This document shows, piece after piece, positions 22,291 to 34,500 of a DNA stretch of 64,000 nucleotides (its first letter is position 1; each line of letters opens with the position of its first letter). Location: the NCBI RefSeq assembly GCF_035046485.1, contig NC_085138.1, forward strand, positions 274,021,694 through 274,085,693, read 5' to 3'. The notes under the pieces were generated by a model. It ran no database searches and was not told the DNA's origin. It was given only the letters and a program-made list of their open reading frames with translations. The position numbers and the translations under genes are program-made. The DNA comes from Aedes albopictus (taxonomy: Eukaryota > Arthropoda > Insecta > Diptera > Culicidae).

Positions 22291-22448
22291 GGGAGCGTCC
22301 ATAAATTACGTCACGTTTAAAGGAGGGGTCAGCAAAGTGTGACAACCCATACAAAAATTTCAGAGGTCTCATACAAAAAGTGTGACATAGTGATGAGAAG
22401 GGGTTGAAAATGACTAATTTTTGTGTGCCTTAATTTAAGGATGATCCC
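22291..22448. mobile_element. Short MITE, TTG duplication
   Basis: The ends are GGGAGCGTCCATAAATTACG and an imperfect inverse (GGATGATCCC), flanked by TTG at 22288-22290 and 22449-22451. At 158 bp it interrupts the unit 3 spacer. Confidence 0.65.
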
Positions 22449-22564
22449 TTGTTTAATTCTAGCATTTTTCGAATTAAAATGATCTAAATGTTTTTATATT
22501 TTGGTTACTTTATTTTGTTAAATGAAAATTTCTCCTATTTCTTGGTTGAAAATCGTTTGAAGCG

Positions 22565-22656
22565 TCCGAAGCATGCTGGCGGGTCATGCAAACGAAATAA
22601 ACTGGAAAGCCAGCCGAATGGGAGGAGCTTCATCTGCTAATCTAGGGGCATAAAAG
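22565..22656 (+). promoter_or_regulatory. Promoter repeat, unit 4
   Basis: This is a close copy of the unit 3 promoter: ATGCAAAC near 22586, then CATAAAAG at 22649-22656. Confidence 0.5.
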
Positions 22657-22989
22657 CTGTTCCCTCTGATTTCTTTCGTCATTTTCATTGGATGAGTCAG
22701 GGAGGGTGGAGGTGGATATCACGTCCACGGCTGCGCAGCAGCACGTCAACTGCGACGAGTGATAGCACCAGGAATCTCATCCACTGATCACGGCTGCGGT
22801 GGGCCCGCCAATGGAAGTAACCTCCGCAGCTGAGTAGCTGCGCACCAACCCAGCGACGGCTCTCGGCTATCTATCTGATAGAACCAGGAATCTCATTCAC
22901 GGCAGCAGGCGGCAGCCGTTTTCGATGGCTTCCCGCATTCAGTGCAGATAATTTTCAATTGTCTTTCTAAAATCAACCGTTATTTGAAC

Positions 22990-23005
22990 GGACCTTTTCA
23001 GGACC
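22990..23005 (+). promoter_or_regulatory. Histone-type 3' stem-loop, unit 4
   Basis: GGACCTTTTCAGGACC keeps the TTTC loop and closing GG/CC pairs; the third and fourth positions are swapped relative to unit 3, breaking two pairs. Confidence 0.55.
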
Positions 23006-23042
23006 AGAGAAGATTATTCCTTAAGAGTTATGAATCGGATAA

Positions 23043-23706
23043 CACAGCGCAACATTTTTTTGTCTCAAGAGCAAACATATGTGCCTCCGAAGGATTTTGG
23101 ACCGCTGAATCCGAATCCGGGCTCAGATTTGCTCCAACACGTCACAATTTTGAGCTATACCTCAATTTATAGGGCAAAATATGCGATTTTGGGCTTTTTT
23201 GACTGCAAGCCATTAAGCATGGAAATATTTTTTTTTAAGCATTCAAGAGGTTAATTGATCAATTAACATCTAAACTAATGACTCACGCAAAATATTTCGT
23301 TTTACCACATCAAATTTGATAGATTTAAGCATTTTATGTTAGTATGAAAACTTGCATGCAACTTTTGGAGGATGACTTGTATGGGAAATATCGTACCTAT
23401 CATAAATTGCTTAAAACTAACAAATTCGATTTGGTAAAACGAAATATTTTGCATGAGTCGTTAATTTAGATGTTAATTGACCAATTAACCTTTTGATTGC
23501 TTAAAAAAAATATTTCCTTGCTTAATGGCTTGCAGTCAAAAAAGCCCAAAATCGCATATTTTGCCCTATAAATTGAGGTATAGCTCAAAATTGTGACGTG
23601 TTAGAGCAAACCTGAGCCCGGATTCGGATTCAGCGGCCCAAAATCCTTCGGAGACACATAAGTTTGCTCTTGAGACAGACAAAAAGTTATTTTTTGTTAC
23701 GCTGTG
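23043..23706. mobile_element. Long-TIR MITE, TAA duplication, second full copy
   Basis: This 664-bp element has CACAGCGCAAC and GTTACGCTGTG ends, flanked by TAA at 23040-23042 and 23707-23709. It is a close relative of 72-734 and lies in the 3' spacer of unit 4. Confidence 0.88.
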
Positions 23707-23997
23707 TAATTTTCGGATACCTATATTCCAACGATCGGTAAAAGTGTAGTGCATTCGAAAAGTGAATGCTTGGTAGCTCAGTAACAGCAAAATCGATCAC
23801 TAATCTTTCTACCCGAAATTTGGCAACGCGTTATCTTATTCGGACAAATTGTACCTGAAACATTGTTTCATTCTAATATTTATCAAACTTAAATGATCTT
23901 AACTATTCAATACTTCAATTAGTTTATCCGTTCGATTAGAAATTGTCTCAAAGAACGGTTGGAGCCGTTTGAAGCGTCTGACACAATAAGGGCGGGT

Positions 23998-24069
23998 CAT
24001 GCAAACGGAATAAACTGGGAAGCCCGCCGAATGGGAGGAGCTTCATCTGCTAATCTAGGGGCATAAAAG
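23998..24069 (+). promoter_or_regulatory. Promoter repeat, unit 5
   Basis: ATGCAAAC lies near 23999-24006 and CATAAAAG near 24061-24069, with the same intervening block as units 3 and 4. Confidence 0.5.
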
Positions 24070-24293
24070 CTGTTTCCTCAGACAACTTTCGTCATTTTCC
24101 ATGGATCAGTCAAGGAGAGTGGAGATGCCACCTCCCAGCTAGGCACACCAACTCAGCGATGACTCTCGGCTATCGTGGTGGCAGCATTAGGAATCTCATC
24201 CACGACAGCAAACGGCCGCATTCAGTATGTGTAAAATCGCATTGCGTGATGAAATCATGCAATTGTCTTGCCAAAATCTTCCGTTTTATAAAC

Positions 24294-24309
24294 GGTCTTT
24301 TCCAGGATC
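24294..24309 (+). promoter_or_regulatory. Histone-type 3' stem-loop, unit 5 (degenerate)
   Basis: GGTCTTTTCCAGGATC is a decayed version; the position and downstream CTCAAGAGTTATG match the other units. Confidence 0.45.
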
Positions 24310-24470
24310 AGCGAAAATGATTCCTCAAGAGTTATGATTCGGATAATTAAAAGCGACAGACTGAAAGCTTGGTAGTTTAGCAATAGTGAAGTGGCTACCA
24401 ATATGTTCTTCCTGGATGAAAACAACGTATTGTCGAAAGAGTTTCACGTTAAACTTTCGTTGAAAATATC

Positions 24471-24989
24471 TATCTAACGCCGTTCAATTATCTAATAATT
24501 TTATCCGCTCGATGAAAATTCTCTCGTAGAACAGTAATTTAACCATTTCTCTTCAAAACGAAATAACTTTTGAACTAGTCAACATCTTTCCAAGTAACCG
24601 AACCAGCTGAATAACAGCTTCTTGAGCTAAAGTTAGCTTAAGAGTGATTTGTTTTACTCTTATACAGCAAAAATGTTTGTTGGGTTATGAATGCGTTGAG
24701 CGAAAGCGATCACACAACAACTTTACTCAACACATCAGTCCACCATTTGTATTATCATAACAACAAACATTGTATTATGGAAATATAAAAGTCGGAATCT
24801 CGTTCCAGCCTTTGTCCTACGTCAACATTGCGGTTATGTCTCAGACATTACCCACTCCTAGTTTTTTTATTTTTGGTAATTTAATTTGAAAATTTTTGGT
24901 TGGATGCAAAATTTTTGAAGTGTTGCGGTACACTTGTCAAGGCTTCGCGATGCACTAAATGCACCGTGGTGCACGACTGGAAAACCCCT
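24471..24989. other. Unassigned DNA with a CCAAGTAAC repeat edge
   Basis: CCAAGTAACCGAACCAGC near 24590 resembles the ends of the CCCAAGTA elements at 43094 and 50704 and may be a fragment of one. TATAAAAG near 24786 has no linked unit. Confidence 0.35.
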
Positions 24990-25786
24990 GGCTTAACGAA
25001 TTTTCGTAAGAACTCATGCAGCATCTGCGGAAAAAATGCTGGAAAATTCTGGAGAAGCTCTTGATTGAAATTCTTCACAAATTTCCCTAGAAGCCTCATG
25101 ATAATTTCCCATACTATTCCTGGAGGAATTTCAAAAGGACTCCTGGAGATTTTTCCTAAGGAACACCTGAAGGAACCTTCTAAGGATTGCTGGAGGATTG
25201 TTGTATCAATTTCTGTATTAATTTACGAAAAATTCTTGAAAAAATATCCTATAGGAACTTCGACAGAGGATCATGAGAGAATAGGTTGACAAATTTCTGA
25301 AAGATTTCTGTAGGCTGAAAGTCTCTTTAATAAAGACAAATCAATAAATCAATGAAAGATTTCTTGGATAATTTTGATACTGAAGAATGATGATGGGACT
25401 TCTAGGAAATTCTCATGAATCTCCTGTAGAAATTTATGACTCAGGTACCTCCTGGACGAATTATAACTGAAACTTCTGGATGGATTCCCAATAAAACTTA
25501 AGTCTAGACTTAAGTGGATTTTTTCAAAGAAGCTTGTGTTATATTCCCGATTAAACTGCTGCAGAAATGCGCAGTTGTACTTCTTGAATAATTTCAGGTG
25601 GAATTTATTGATGGATTGCCGAATGGTTTCCTGGAGGAACTCTCGAAAGGGTTTCCAATCCGATTCCGACTCCGAAGATCTCCTGGAGATTTTGTCAAAG
25701 GAACTTCAGGAGGAATCTTGAAGTTATTTTGCATACATTCCCGTAGAAACTTATGAACAGCATTTTACTGGAACTTCTGAAGAAAC
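24990..25786. repeat. GGAATTCC-type satellite, left of nest
   Basis: Degenerate purine-rich units (CTGGAGGAATTT and similar) run up to the TIR element starting at 25787. The array resumes in the same orientation at 34943, so the 9.2 kb between is an insertion. Confidence 0.8.
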
Positions 25787-27119
25787 ATCCCGAGCAGAAG
25801 AAAATCACAGTCGCATAACAAAATGCATTATTTTGGCAAAATAACTGAATAATGAAATCAGTTATTTTAATGTTATTAACATAACATATTCTGATATAAA
25901 CTTGAGTGTCATAAGCGGCAAAATAACAAATATCATAACAAAAAATGTTCCTGGAAGACCAATTTAATAACATGTTTTGTTTGTGTCAATAACAACTTAA
26001 TAACAATGAATTTAGAAAATATTTCAATAACAAATTTTGATCTTCAAAAGTTATTGATAACAAACCAAAAGCATTTTTTTTTGATAGAGTTATCCTTATT
26101 GCGAATTATAACATATGAGTCTAATTATTTCCGGGGAACTGCAAATCCACCAACATTCTGAGGTTTTATATGGCATGGATACGACTATATGTAACTGGAT
26201 ACAAAATATAATAAAAAAAAACCCTAATTAATCCACCTAGCGGTGATGGTGCCTTTCTCGTGTTATAAAATATCCTTTCAACAAAACTCGAGCGACATGT
26301 TCATGACATTGACATAAATACAAAATGGAAACTGCTTGCTAAATCTACTCAATATGGATTTTATATTAGCATAACATCCAATATTCAGAAAATATAAGAC
26401 AACGATCCAAAACTCAAACCAAACAATGAAGTCATGAAGCCGCAAAATTTTGAAACGTCATTTTAGATTTTCCGGTCATCATTTTATGACTCCGGATATC
26501 TACCCCAACTAAACTAACCGCCATCTTGAACATTAAGACACCATCTTGGATGTTCTGGTATTCATTTTTCGACTCTGCACCCAAAATTACATAAAATAGT
26601 CGCCGTATTGAATTTTGGCATGTCGTTTATGATTTTCTGGTTACCAGTTTTGGACGAAGATCGGCATTCTTCCCCATTCAAACTATAGTCATATTGCAGA
26701 CTTTGTGAAACAGCGCACAGCTTGGGTTTTCTGATTACAAATTTTGAATTCTGGACATATTTTCATACAAAATATGCCCATAACGCAAGAATAAAAAATC
26801 CTATAAAATAGGCACTAACTTGAATACTGGGCCATTATCTTGGACTTTCGATCGCTATCTTGTGCTACTCTGGTGGACTCCGAACATATTTCCCATACCA
26901 AATACACTTATTTTACATAGTTTTAGAGCTCAAAATTCCTTAAAACAGCCACCATCTTCTGTTGACGCGATCAAAATCTTATTATTCCATTCAACGTTGA
27001 CCCATCCTGCTATAAATTTACACCTTAGGAATCTGAAATGGTACGATTTGATGATCGCTTTAGTTTTGTCAATATTTTGTTCTCATATATGAGAACTTAG
27101 ACCTATTCGTCACTGTTCT

Positions 27120-27626
27120 TTATACCTAATGTTTATCAGGCCATTAAACAAAGCCACGATTTAATTTTTCACATGAACGTTGGTTCTGCTCCACAACAGC
27201 TAGTCTCTAATATGATCTAAGGCTATTTCCTGCGATCTGATGTGTCGTATGTATGGGTTTGGTTCATTTTTACATTTGGTAATTTCCGGTGGGATAGCCG
27301 GAGCTGATTCCATGAGTCATGGACCATGACACTACCGGTTGTCCCAATTATGGTCTGAGAATATTTTATTGCTATTTATTCACCATTACCTAATCACCGC
27401 GATTTGTTATATCGCATGAATGGGTTTGCTTCACTTTTACTTCTAACCACTTTCGAAGCCACAGCTGAACCCGCAACACTACCGGGAATCTAATGTGGTC
27501 TGACCTTATTTTTCCATCAGGTTGTCGATAAGTCGTGATCAGTCTTGTTAGAGATCACAGTCATTTGAACCTTTTCGTCGATATTCGGCCTCCTTTGTCT
27601 CCGACATTCGCAACACAAGCAATCAA

Positions 27627-27688
<62 letters not shown>

Positions 27689-28980
27689 AAAAATGTCAAA
27701 CGAATGCACTTCACCACGATAGCGGCTTCGGGAGACGGTTCGGCTTTTGTTATTCCTGTCTTCTTCCATAATAAGAGCTATGTTGCCCATCTGTGTGTCG
27801 TATTCAATGCAACATGCAATAATAAACTAATATTAACATTCATAATCGGAATTGGCTGAAAATCTATGCGTAAAGCTAGAATTGGACACATGTCATCGTG
27901 TCAGATGACATTGATTTGACCCTTTTTTATGTTAATTGATCTTCGTTCTACTGCTCGTGTTGTGTGTAGGTAAGAAATAACGATAGCGCACGAATGTAAC
28001 AAAGCCGACTGACACCCGATTGCGGCAACGAAATGAAGGTAGTAAAAAGTGTCGAATGTTTACAAGACTGGTCGTGATTTGATGTACCGCATCCATGGGT
28101 TTGGTTAAATTTTACATTTTACTACCCGGATCTGATTCCGGGTAACTACCGGCTGAACCAAATATGGTCTAACATTATTGTCTTGTTAACTGCTCATCGG
28201 TTAACCAAAAACGCTGCAAATTGAAGGTGTCACATGCAGGGTTTGACAATTTCGACGGGACTCAATTCCGGAACACTACCAGTTCTCTTTAGTGTGACGT
28301 AAGGCTATTTTCTAGCTAACTGTTCATCAGGTTATCGCAAAAGCCACGATTTGATGTGTCATATGCCTGGATTTGGTTTAATTTTACATTTGGCCTCTTC
28401 CGGCCACTCAAAACTGATTCCGAAACATTTGCTGGCCGTTAATTAGTTAATCTAAAAAGCCGCTATTTGATGTGACGCATGTACGGGTTTGTTTCTCTTT
28501 CAGATTTAACCACTTCGGCGGGAACCCCGGAACGGGTTCCGGAACACTACTGGTTCAGATATGGTCTGAGATGGTTTTCCTGCTCATTGTCCATCAGGTC
28601 ATCGAAAATGCCGTGGTTAGATGTGTCGCATGCATGGGTTTGGTTCAATTGTATTTTTGACCACTTCCAGAGGAACGCCTAGAACCGGTTCCGGAACACT
28701 ACCGGTTCAAATATGGACTGAGATGATTTTCCTGCTCATTGTCCATCAGGTCATCTAAAATGCCGTAGTTTGATGTGTCTTATGCATGGGTTTGGTTCAC
28801 TTTGATATTTGCTACTTCCGGCGGGACACCCGGAACCGGTTCCGGAACACTACCGGTTCAGATATGGTCTTAGACTATTTTTCTGCTTACTGCTCATCAG
28901 GTTATCGAAAATGCAGTGGTTTGATGTGTCGCATGCATAGGTCTGATGCATTTTCATATCTGGTTCCTTCCTGGGATACC
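27120..28980. repeat. 152-bp minisatellite array (in E2)
   Basis: These are the same monomers as in E1. Those near 28500-28980 are well conserved (CCGGAACCGGTTCCGG, ATCGAAAATGCC), while those near 27200-28300 are strongly diverged. Confidence 0.8.
27627..27688. repeat. (ACT)n microsatellite
   Basis: An uninterrupted tract of about 20 ACT triplets. The poly-leucine frame across it (27535-27771) is an artefact. Confidence 0.95.
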
Positions 28981-29319
28981 GTTCCGGAACACCTAAATGG
29001 CCATATCTCCGGAACGGCTGGACCGATCCGAACCATTTTCAATAGGAAACAATGAGACCAGATTCCGCGTCGAATGAACCGTCGGTCATTGAAATCGGAT
29101 GAGGTTTACTGCCAAAAAGTGATGTGAGTTTTTTTGTACACACACATACAGACACACACACACACGCACACACATACACACACACAGACATCACCTCAAT
29201 TCGTCGAGCTGAGTTGATTGGTATATGTGATTTGACCCTCCGGGCCTTCTATCAAAAAGTCATTTTTGGAGTGAACATATAGCCTTTCCAGTACACTTAG
29301 TGTACGAGAAAGGCAAAAA

Positions 29320-31241
29320 TGCATGAATAACATACAATAAAACTTCAAGTTTTTGAAAAAAAAATAAAAAAAACCGCACTTTGATGTGTCGCAATAGTGT
29401 AGGTCATCGGGGCCACTTTCTCAGATCAAAACTTTTTTGGTTCCGTTTCGGGTCCTGAGTATCTGTGCAAAATTTGAGCACGACCGATTGCGTCTACAGT
29501 TTGCGCATTGCAATTGAAATTTGTATGGGATTTTGTATGGGAAAACATACTTTTTTTGCATTTTTGTTATAAGTTGAAAAAGTTTGTCTGAAACGTTTTA
29601 ACCGATACTGTAAAATGATAGCCTAGGGTGTTCTGAAGAACTTCGTTGAAGACTGCAAAGCGATCCGATGCTTGTGAAAATAGTTATAACCAACGATTCG
29701 CATGCATGTGTTTATGTTTTAACATGTAAAGGAATAACAATAGCAACAAAATCATGCTGTTTCGGTAAGCAATGCCTACGCTATATTTTTTTCATAAGCA
29801 TCAGATCACTTCGCGGTCTTCGACAAAGTTTTTCAGGACACTCTAGGCTATGTTTCCACTTTATCGGTTACATGGTTTTGGACAAATTCGAGCTTGTTAT
29901 GAGAGAAATGCAAAAAAGTGTGTTTTCTCATGTAAAATCCCATACAAACTTTAAACGCGATGTGCAAACCGTAGACATAACCGATCGTGCCCAAATTTTG
30001 CACACTTATTTGGGTCCTGAAATTAGATCAAAAAAGCTTTGATCTGATGGGATACCATTGAATTTTTCATTTTTCCATATAAACGATGACCCACTCTAGT
30101 GTCGCATGCCTAGGTTTCGTACACTTTTTTAATTGGCCACTTCCGGCAGGACATCCGGAACCGGTTCCGGAACAATACCGGTTCAAACATGATCTTAAAC
30201 TATTTTCCTGCTTACCATTCAACTAGTTATCGAAAAAGCTGCTCTTTGATGTGTCGCATGCCTTGGTTTGGTTCACTTTTTCAATTGGCTACATTCGGCA
30301 GGACATCCGGAACCGGTTCCGGAACACTACCTGTTCAAACGGGGTTTGATACTATTTAAGTGCTTACCGTTCATCTTGTTATCGAAACAGCCGCTCTTTG
30401 ATGTGTCGCATGGGTTTGCTACACTTTTTTAATTGGCCACTTCCGGCAGGACATCCGGAACCGGTTCCGGAACACTACCGGTTCAAACATGGTCTGAAAC
30501 TATTTTGCTGCTTACCGTTCATCTGGTTATCGAAAAAGCCGCTCTTTGATGTGTCGCATGCCTGGGTTTGGTTCACTTTTTTAATTGGCCACTTCCGACA
30601 GGACATCCGGAACCGGTTCTGGAACACAACCGGTTCAAACATGATCTGAAACTATTTTCCTGCTTACCATTCAACTGGTTATCGAAAAAGCCGCTATTTG
30701 ACGTGTCGCATGCATGGGTTATGTTCACTTTCTTATTTGGCCACTTCCGGCGGGACACCCGGAACCGGTTCCGGAACACTACCGGTTAAGATATAGTCAG
30801 AGACTATTTTCCTACTTCCCGTTCATCAGATAATCGGAAATGCCGTGGTTTGATGGGTCGCATGCATGGGTTTGTTGCATTTTCATATCTGGCCCCTTCC
30901 TGGGGTACCGGTCCGGAACACCTAAATGGCCATAACTCCGGAACGGCTGGACCGATCTGAACCATTTTCAATAGGAAACAATGGGACAATGTACCCCGTC
31001 GAATGAACCATCGGTCGTTGAAATCGGTTCATATTTACTATCTAAAAATGAGGTGACCTTTTTGTACACATACACACACACACACATACATACACACACA
31101 CACACACACACAGACATCATCTCAACTCGTCGAGCTGAGTCGATTGGTATATAATACTTGACCCTTCCGGGGGCTCTATCAAATTTTCGTTTTTGGAGTG
31201 AACATATAGCCTTTCGGTACACCTTGGTGTACGAGAAAGGC
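29320..31241 (+). mobile_element. Satellite-bearing element E3, HINE-like, 5' incomplete
   Basis: It follows E2 directly. It has the internal block seen in E1 (TCTTCGACAAAGTTTTTC near 29818), five well-kept 152-bp monomers (CCGGAACCGGTTCCGG near 30157, 30309, 30459, 30608 and 30762), the CA tract and the 3' hairpin at 31209-31241. I do not see the 5' TGCCTTTCTCGT block, so it may be 5'-truncated or a tandem continuation of E2. Confidence 0.55.
30100..30900. repeat. 152-bp minisatellite array (in E3)
   Basis: Five to six monomers with period about 151 bp. They share an AATTGGCCACTTCCGG variant with one another that is rare in E1, suggesting local homogenisation. Confidence 0.85.
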
Positions 31242-32615
31242 AAAACATGACATAATTTTCGAAGTGTTCATAAAATAATAAGCTGACATATGGAGTAGGT
31301 AATATGTACGGAATGTTGTAAAGAGCGTAAATCTTCAATGTTGTAGTTACAATTTAAAAACTCAATATCACAATAATATTTTAGTTTGCTCCATAACAAA
31401 ACATGTTATTTAAATAATGTTTAATGGGTGCATATTAGACATGTTCACATTTAAGAAAATGTCTCGAATCCCACTGGTCAAGTAAATATCATAATTCTCA
31501 TGCCAAAATGAACTTCTGGTCAAATTTTCAGCTAGATTGATAAAGATTTCGATGTGCTTCAAGTCGATTTGGTTATTTCAGGCTTTTATAGACTTTAAAA
31601 AATCATAACTATTGAACGGAAAGACAGTTAGGATTATAGCTCGAAATCAAAGCTTATTATGTTTCACAAAAGTCGTCCATACATCTTGTACAATTCTTGC
31701 AAGTTTTGTCAGTAATAAATTGAGTTTTGTTCTAAGTGGTACCGAAAAATCTGTTATCTTGTCGTCAAAATGGCCTGGGAAGCATGGAATGATGAAATTC
31801 TAGGAGTTGAAATACCCAGGAGATAGTCATGTCATATCTCTCAAGATGAACCCCGTTCGAGATAATTCAGCAGTTTTTTGGAACAAATTATTAAAAATGC
31901 TGGAAGCCGTGCCACACGCCCTCATCATCGTGGGGGACAAAAAAGCTTCAAGTGACATCAAAATTAACACAAAATGATCACATTAGCCTTGATTTTTTCT
32001 ACCAAATGATGATTGTTTTGGTCACATTTCATTGATGAATCAGAACGATTTGAAAACAGTCATCGTCATCAGCAATGAAAAACCAATGCTAACGTGCTAA
32101 TTTTTTCCATTCGATAGGCGCTTTGTGGTGATTTTTTGCCCCCCTCGGTGGGTGATGGCGTGTGACAAGGCTTTCAGCATTTTTAATAAATTATTACAAA
32201 AAGCTTCAGGGTTACCCCGAACGGGCATCGTCGTGGGATATATTACATGAATATCTCCAGAATATTTTATATCAGAAAACTTCATTAATCCATGCTTCCC
32301 ATGCCATTTTGACTCCAAGATAACAGAATTTTCGGTACTACTTAGAACAAAACTCAATTTATTACTGACAAAACTTGCAAGAATTGTATAAGTATGTATG
32401 GACAACTTTTGTGGAATATGATCAGCTTTGATTTCGAGCTATAATCATTATTGTATGTCTTTCCGTTCAATAGTTACGATTTTTTAAAGTGTGGAAAAGC
32501 CCGAAATTACCAAATCGACTTCTAGCACATCGAAATCTTTATCAATCAAGCTGAAAATTTGACCAGAAATTCATTTCGGCATGAGAAATATGATACTTAC
32601 TTGACCGGTGGGATT

Positions 32616-32863
32616 TGTGGAGTTTAGGATATCTCTGGGAAGGAATCACCCCTCACGTGCAGCATACACAACTTACCCAGGCTGACGTTGATTCGCAAGT
32701 GGCAAGAGTGAACACGGTTGGGTGACGCCTGGAGTTGTTGCTACGCAAGCAGGGAAGCTAACATTGTCTGCTTGACAGTTCGCATCACATTCAAATGCGC
32801 TCTATCGCCTGCTGTGATCATTCTCTTTATCACAGCTTTATTCAGTACATCTTATATCTCACA
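32616..32863. repeat. Left LTR of the TRIM
   Basis: 248 bp, differing from the right LTR at about five positions by eye (about 98% identical). Confidence 0.9.
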
Positions 32864-33534
32864 TCCTTCTTCTACTCTAAAGAAGTTTTACACATTTTTA
32901 ACATAAAAGTGAATTTCCGTATCTCAATTTGGAGTATTTACTTACAACCATTCAACATAATTAACTGTTATATTACATCGTCACATACGTTGCAGTTGCT
33001 TCCATGGCTGCCGAATACAGTTCTCATTGTGAGGTACCATTCTGACTATGCTGCTGCTACTTTGTTTTCCAAAAAGGTCGAACATTTTAGTACTTAATTG
33101 TAGGAATGATGTTTTCCGACGAGCAATGGTAGCTTGCACAGTGACGTCATCATTATCTATCTCTCTTTTTTTTCTTGTTCGGGGTCGCTCGATACAGCCG
33201 TCCTTGCTCTCAAAATAGTTTTGAGGGCAATGCTTAAAAATCAAATGTGATTTTGTTGAAGTTTTGTTTGTAATGCAAGCCTCTATACTTGTAATATTTA
33301 AGAAAATTACCGCTTTGATGATTCTGAAAAAAATCTTGCTCTTTGAGTATTTATTCAATCTTCTACCCGAATTCATCCCATTTCTCCGTTGTTTAAATTC
33401 GAGATATCTGATAAAATACATCATATATAATCTATACATCTATCTATAGATAAAGAGAATAAAGCATTGTCATTCATTGAAACACTAGCCACAGAAAACA
33501 AACTGCTCAACATAATCCTTCTTTTGGCTAGCCG

Positions 33535-34235
33535 ACATTGACGATACCTTTTGATAAACGATATATTGTAACCATTCAATCCCACTTTTTCACGAATCAA
33601 AACTACGGGATTTTTCTAATATTTTTTTTTTCGTACATTGCTAAGATTTATCGGCCACGACAAACAACACGATGTAAGCTTCAGATTCGGCATTTGCACG
33701 AAAGAAAACAACGCGATCTTGCTAACCTAGTTTTTCGTCAGCGGACATTGCCGGGACTGTCCCTCCACGGCAAGCAACACGCTGTAAGCTTCCGATCCGA
33801 CATTTGCGTGAAGCAAAACAACGGGATCTTTCTAATCTAGCTTTTCGTCAGCGGACATTGTCGGAATTCTTCCTCCACGGCAAACAACAAGCTGTAAGCT
33901 TCCGATCCGACATTTGCACAATGCAAAACAATAGGATCTTTCTAACCTTGCTTTTCGGCAGCGGACATTGCCGGAGGTTTTCCCCCACGGCAAACAACAC
34001 GCTGTAAGCATTCGATCCGACATTTGCACGATGCAAAACAACAGGATCTTTCTAACCTTGCTTTTCGGCAGCGGACATTGCCGGAGGTTTTCCCTCACGG
34101 CAAACAACACGCTGTAAGCATTCGATCCCACATTTGCACGAAGGAAAACAACAGGATGTTTCTAACCTTGCTTTTCGGCAGCGGACATTGCCGGAGGTTT
34201 TCCCCCACGGCAAACAGCACGCTGTAAGCACAAAA
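33535..34235. repeat. 110-bp minisatellite inside the TRIM
   Basis: GCGGACATTGCC recurs at 33741, 33851, 33961, 34071 and 34181, exactly 110 bp apart, with a decayed copy upstream. Each unit has CACGGCAAACAACACGCTGT and GATCCGACATTTGCACG. Overlapping open frames on both strands are by-products. Confidence 0.92.
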
Positions 34236-34500
34236 TAACAGAATCACTATAGCTTTTCCTTACCAGTTACTGCTGCTGGTTTATTTTGCTCGTGTTTTAT
34301 TTCTTCCTCAATAATGGTCCAAGCACAAAAAATCATCCGGAAGCATGCACCACCCGGAGCCCACGATGAATATCACACCACATTTTTCACTTTTTTTTTT
34401 CACTTTCGCATGCAAATTGAAGAGTGATTCCTCCCAGCAAAATAATAAATTGGTTCGATTTTTTTCGCGATTAAACGAAAAACTGGCAGGAATTCGCCAA

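Larger units (their letters stand above)
20085..24470 (+). other. Cluster of five units with histone-type 3' ends
   Basis: Five related units (about 20085-20690, 20690-21115, 21738-22290, 22555-23870, 23960-24470) share a body with ATTGCGTGGCATG (recognisable in most), a stem-loop like that of replication-dependent histone mRNAs, a purine-rich stretch with CTCAAGAGTT, and a common 3' spacer. Four begin with a TATA-type promoter; the second lacks one. The body has a weak base-level likeness to the histone H2A stretch around AGLQFPVGR, but no unit retains a histone frame. The simplest reading is a decayed tandem histone-gene family, or a repeat that captured a histone 3' end. Three TIR elements have inserted at 21044, 22291 and 23043. 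Confidence 0.5.
26220..29314 (+). mobile_element. Satellite-bearing element E2, HINE-like
   Basis: The 5' block ATTAATCCACCTAG with TGCCTTTCTCGT lies near 26228-26266 and the 3' hairpin at 29282-29314. The internal region shares the blocks around 26989-27070 with E1 (17041-17110). It holds an array of decayed 152-bp monomers and a CTA trinucleotide tract. Confidence 0.6.

Noticed and set aside
27535..27771. Poly-leucine frame
   Set aside because: Translation of the ACT trinucleotide tract.
26220..31241. Considered E2 plus E3 as one giant TIR transposon
   Set aside because: Two separate 3' hairpins (29282 and 31209) and two CA tracts show at least two element ends.
33538..34227. Regular repeat spacing suggestive of CRISPR
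   Set aside because: The whole 110-bp unit is conserved, with no variable spacers; it is a minisatellite in a eukaryotic LTR element.
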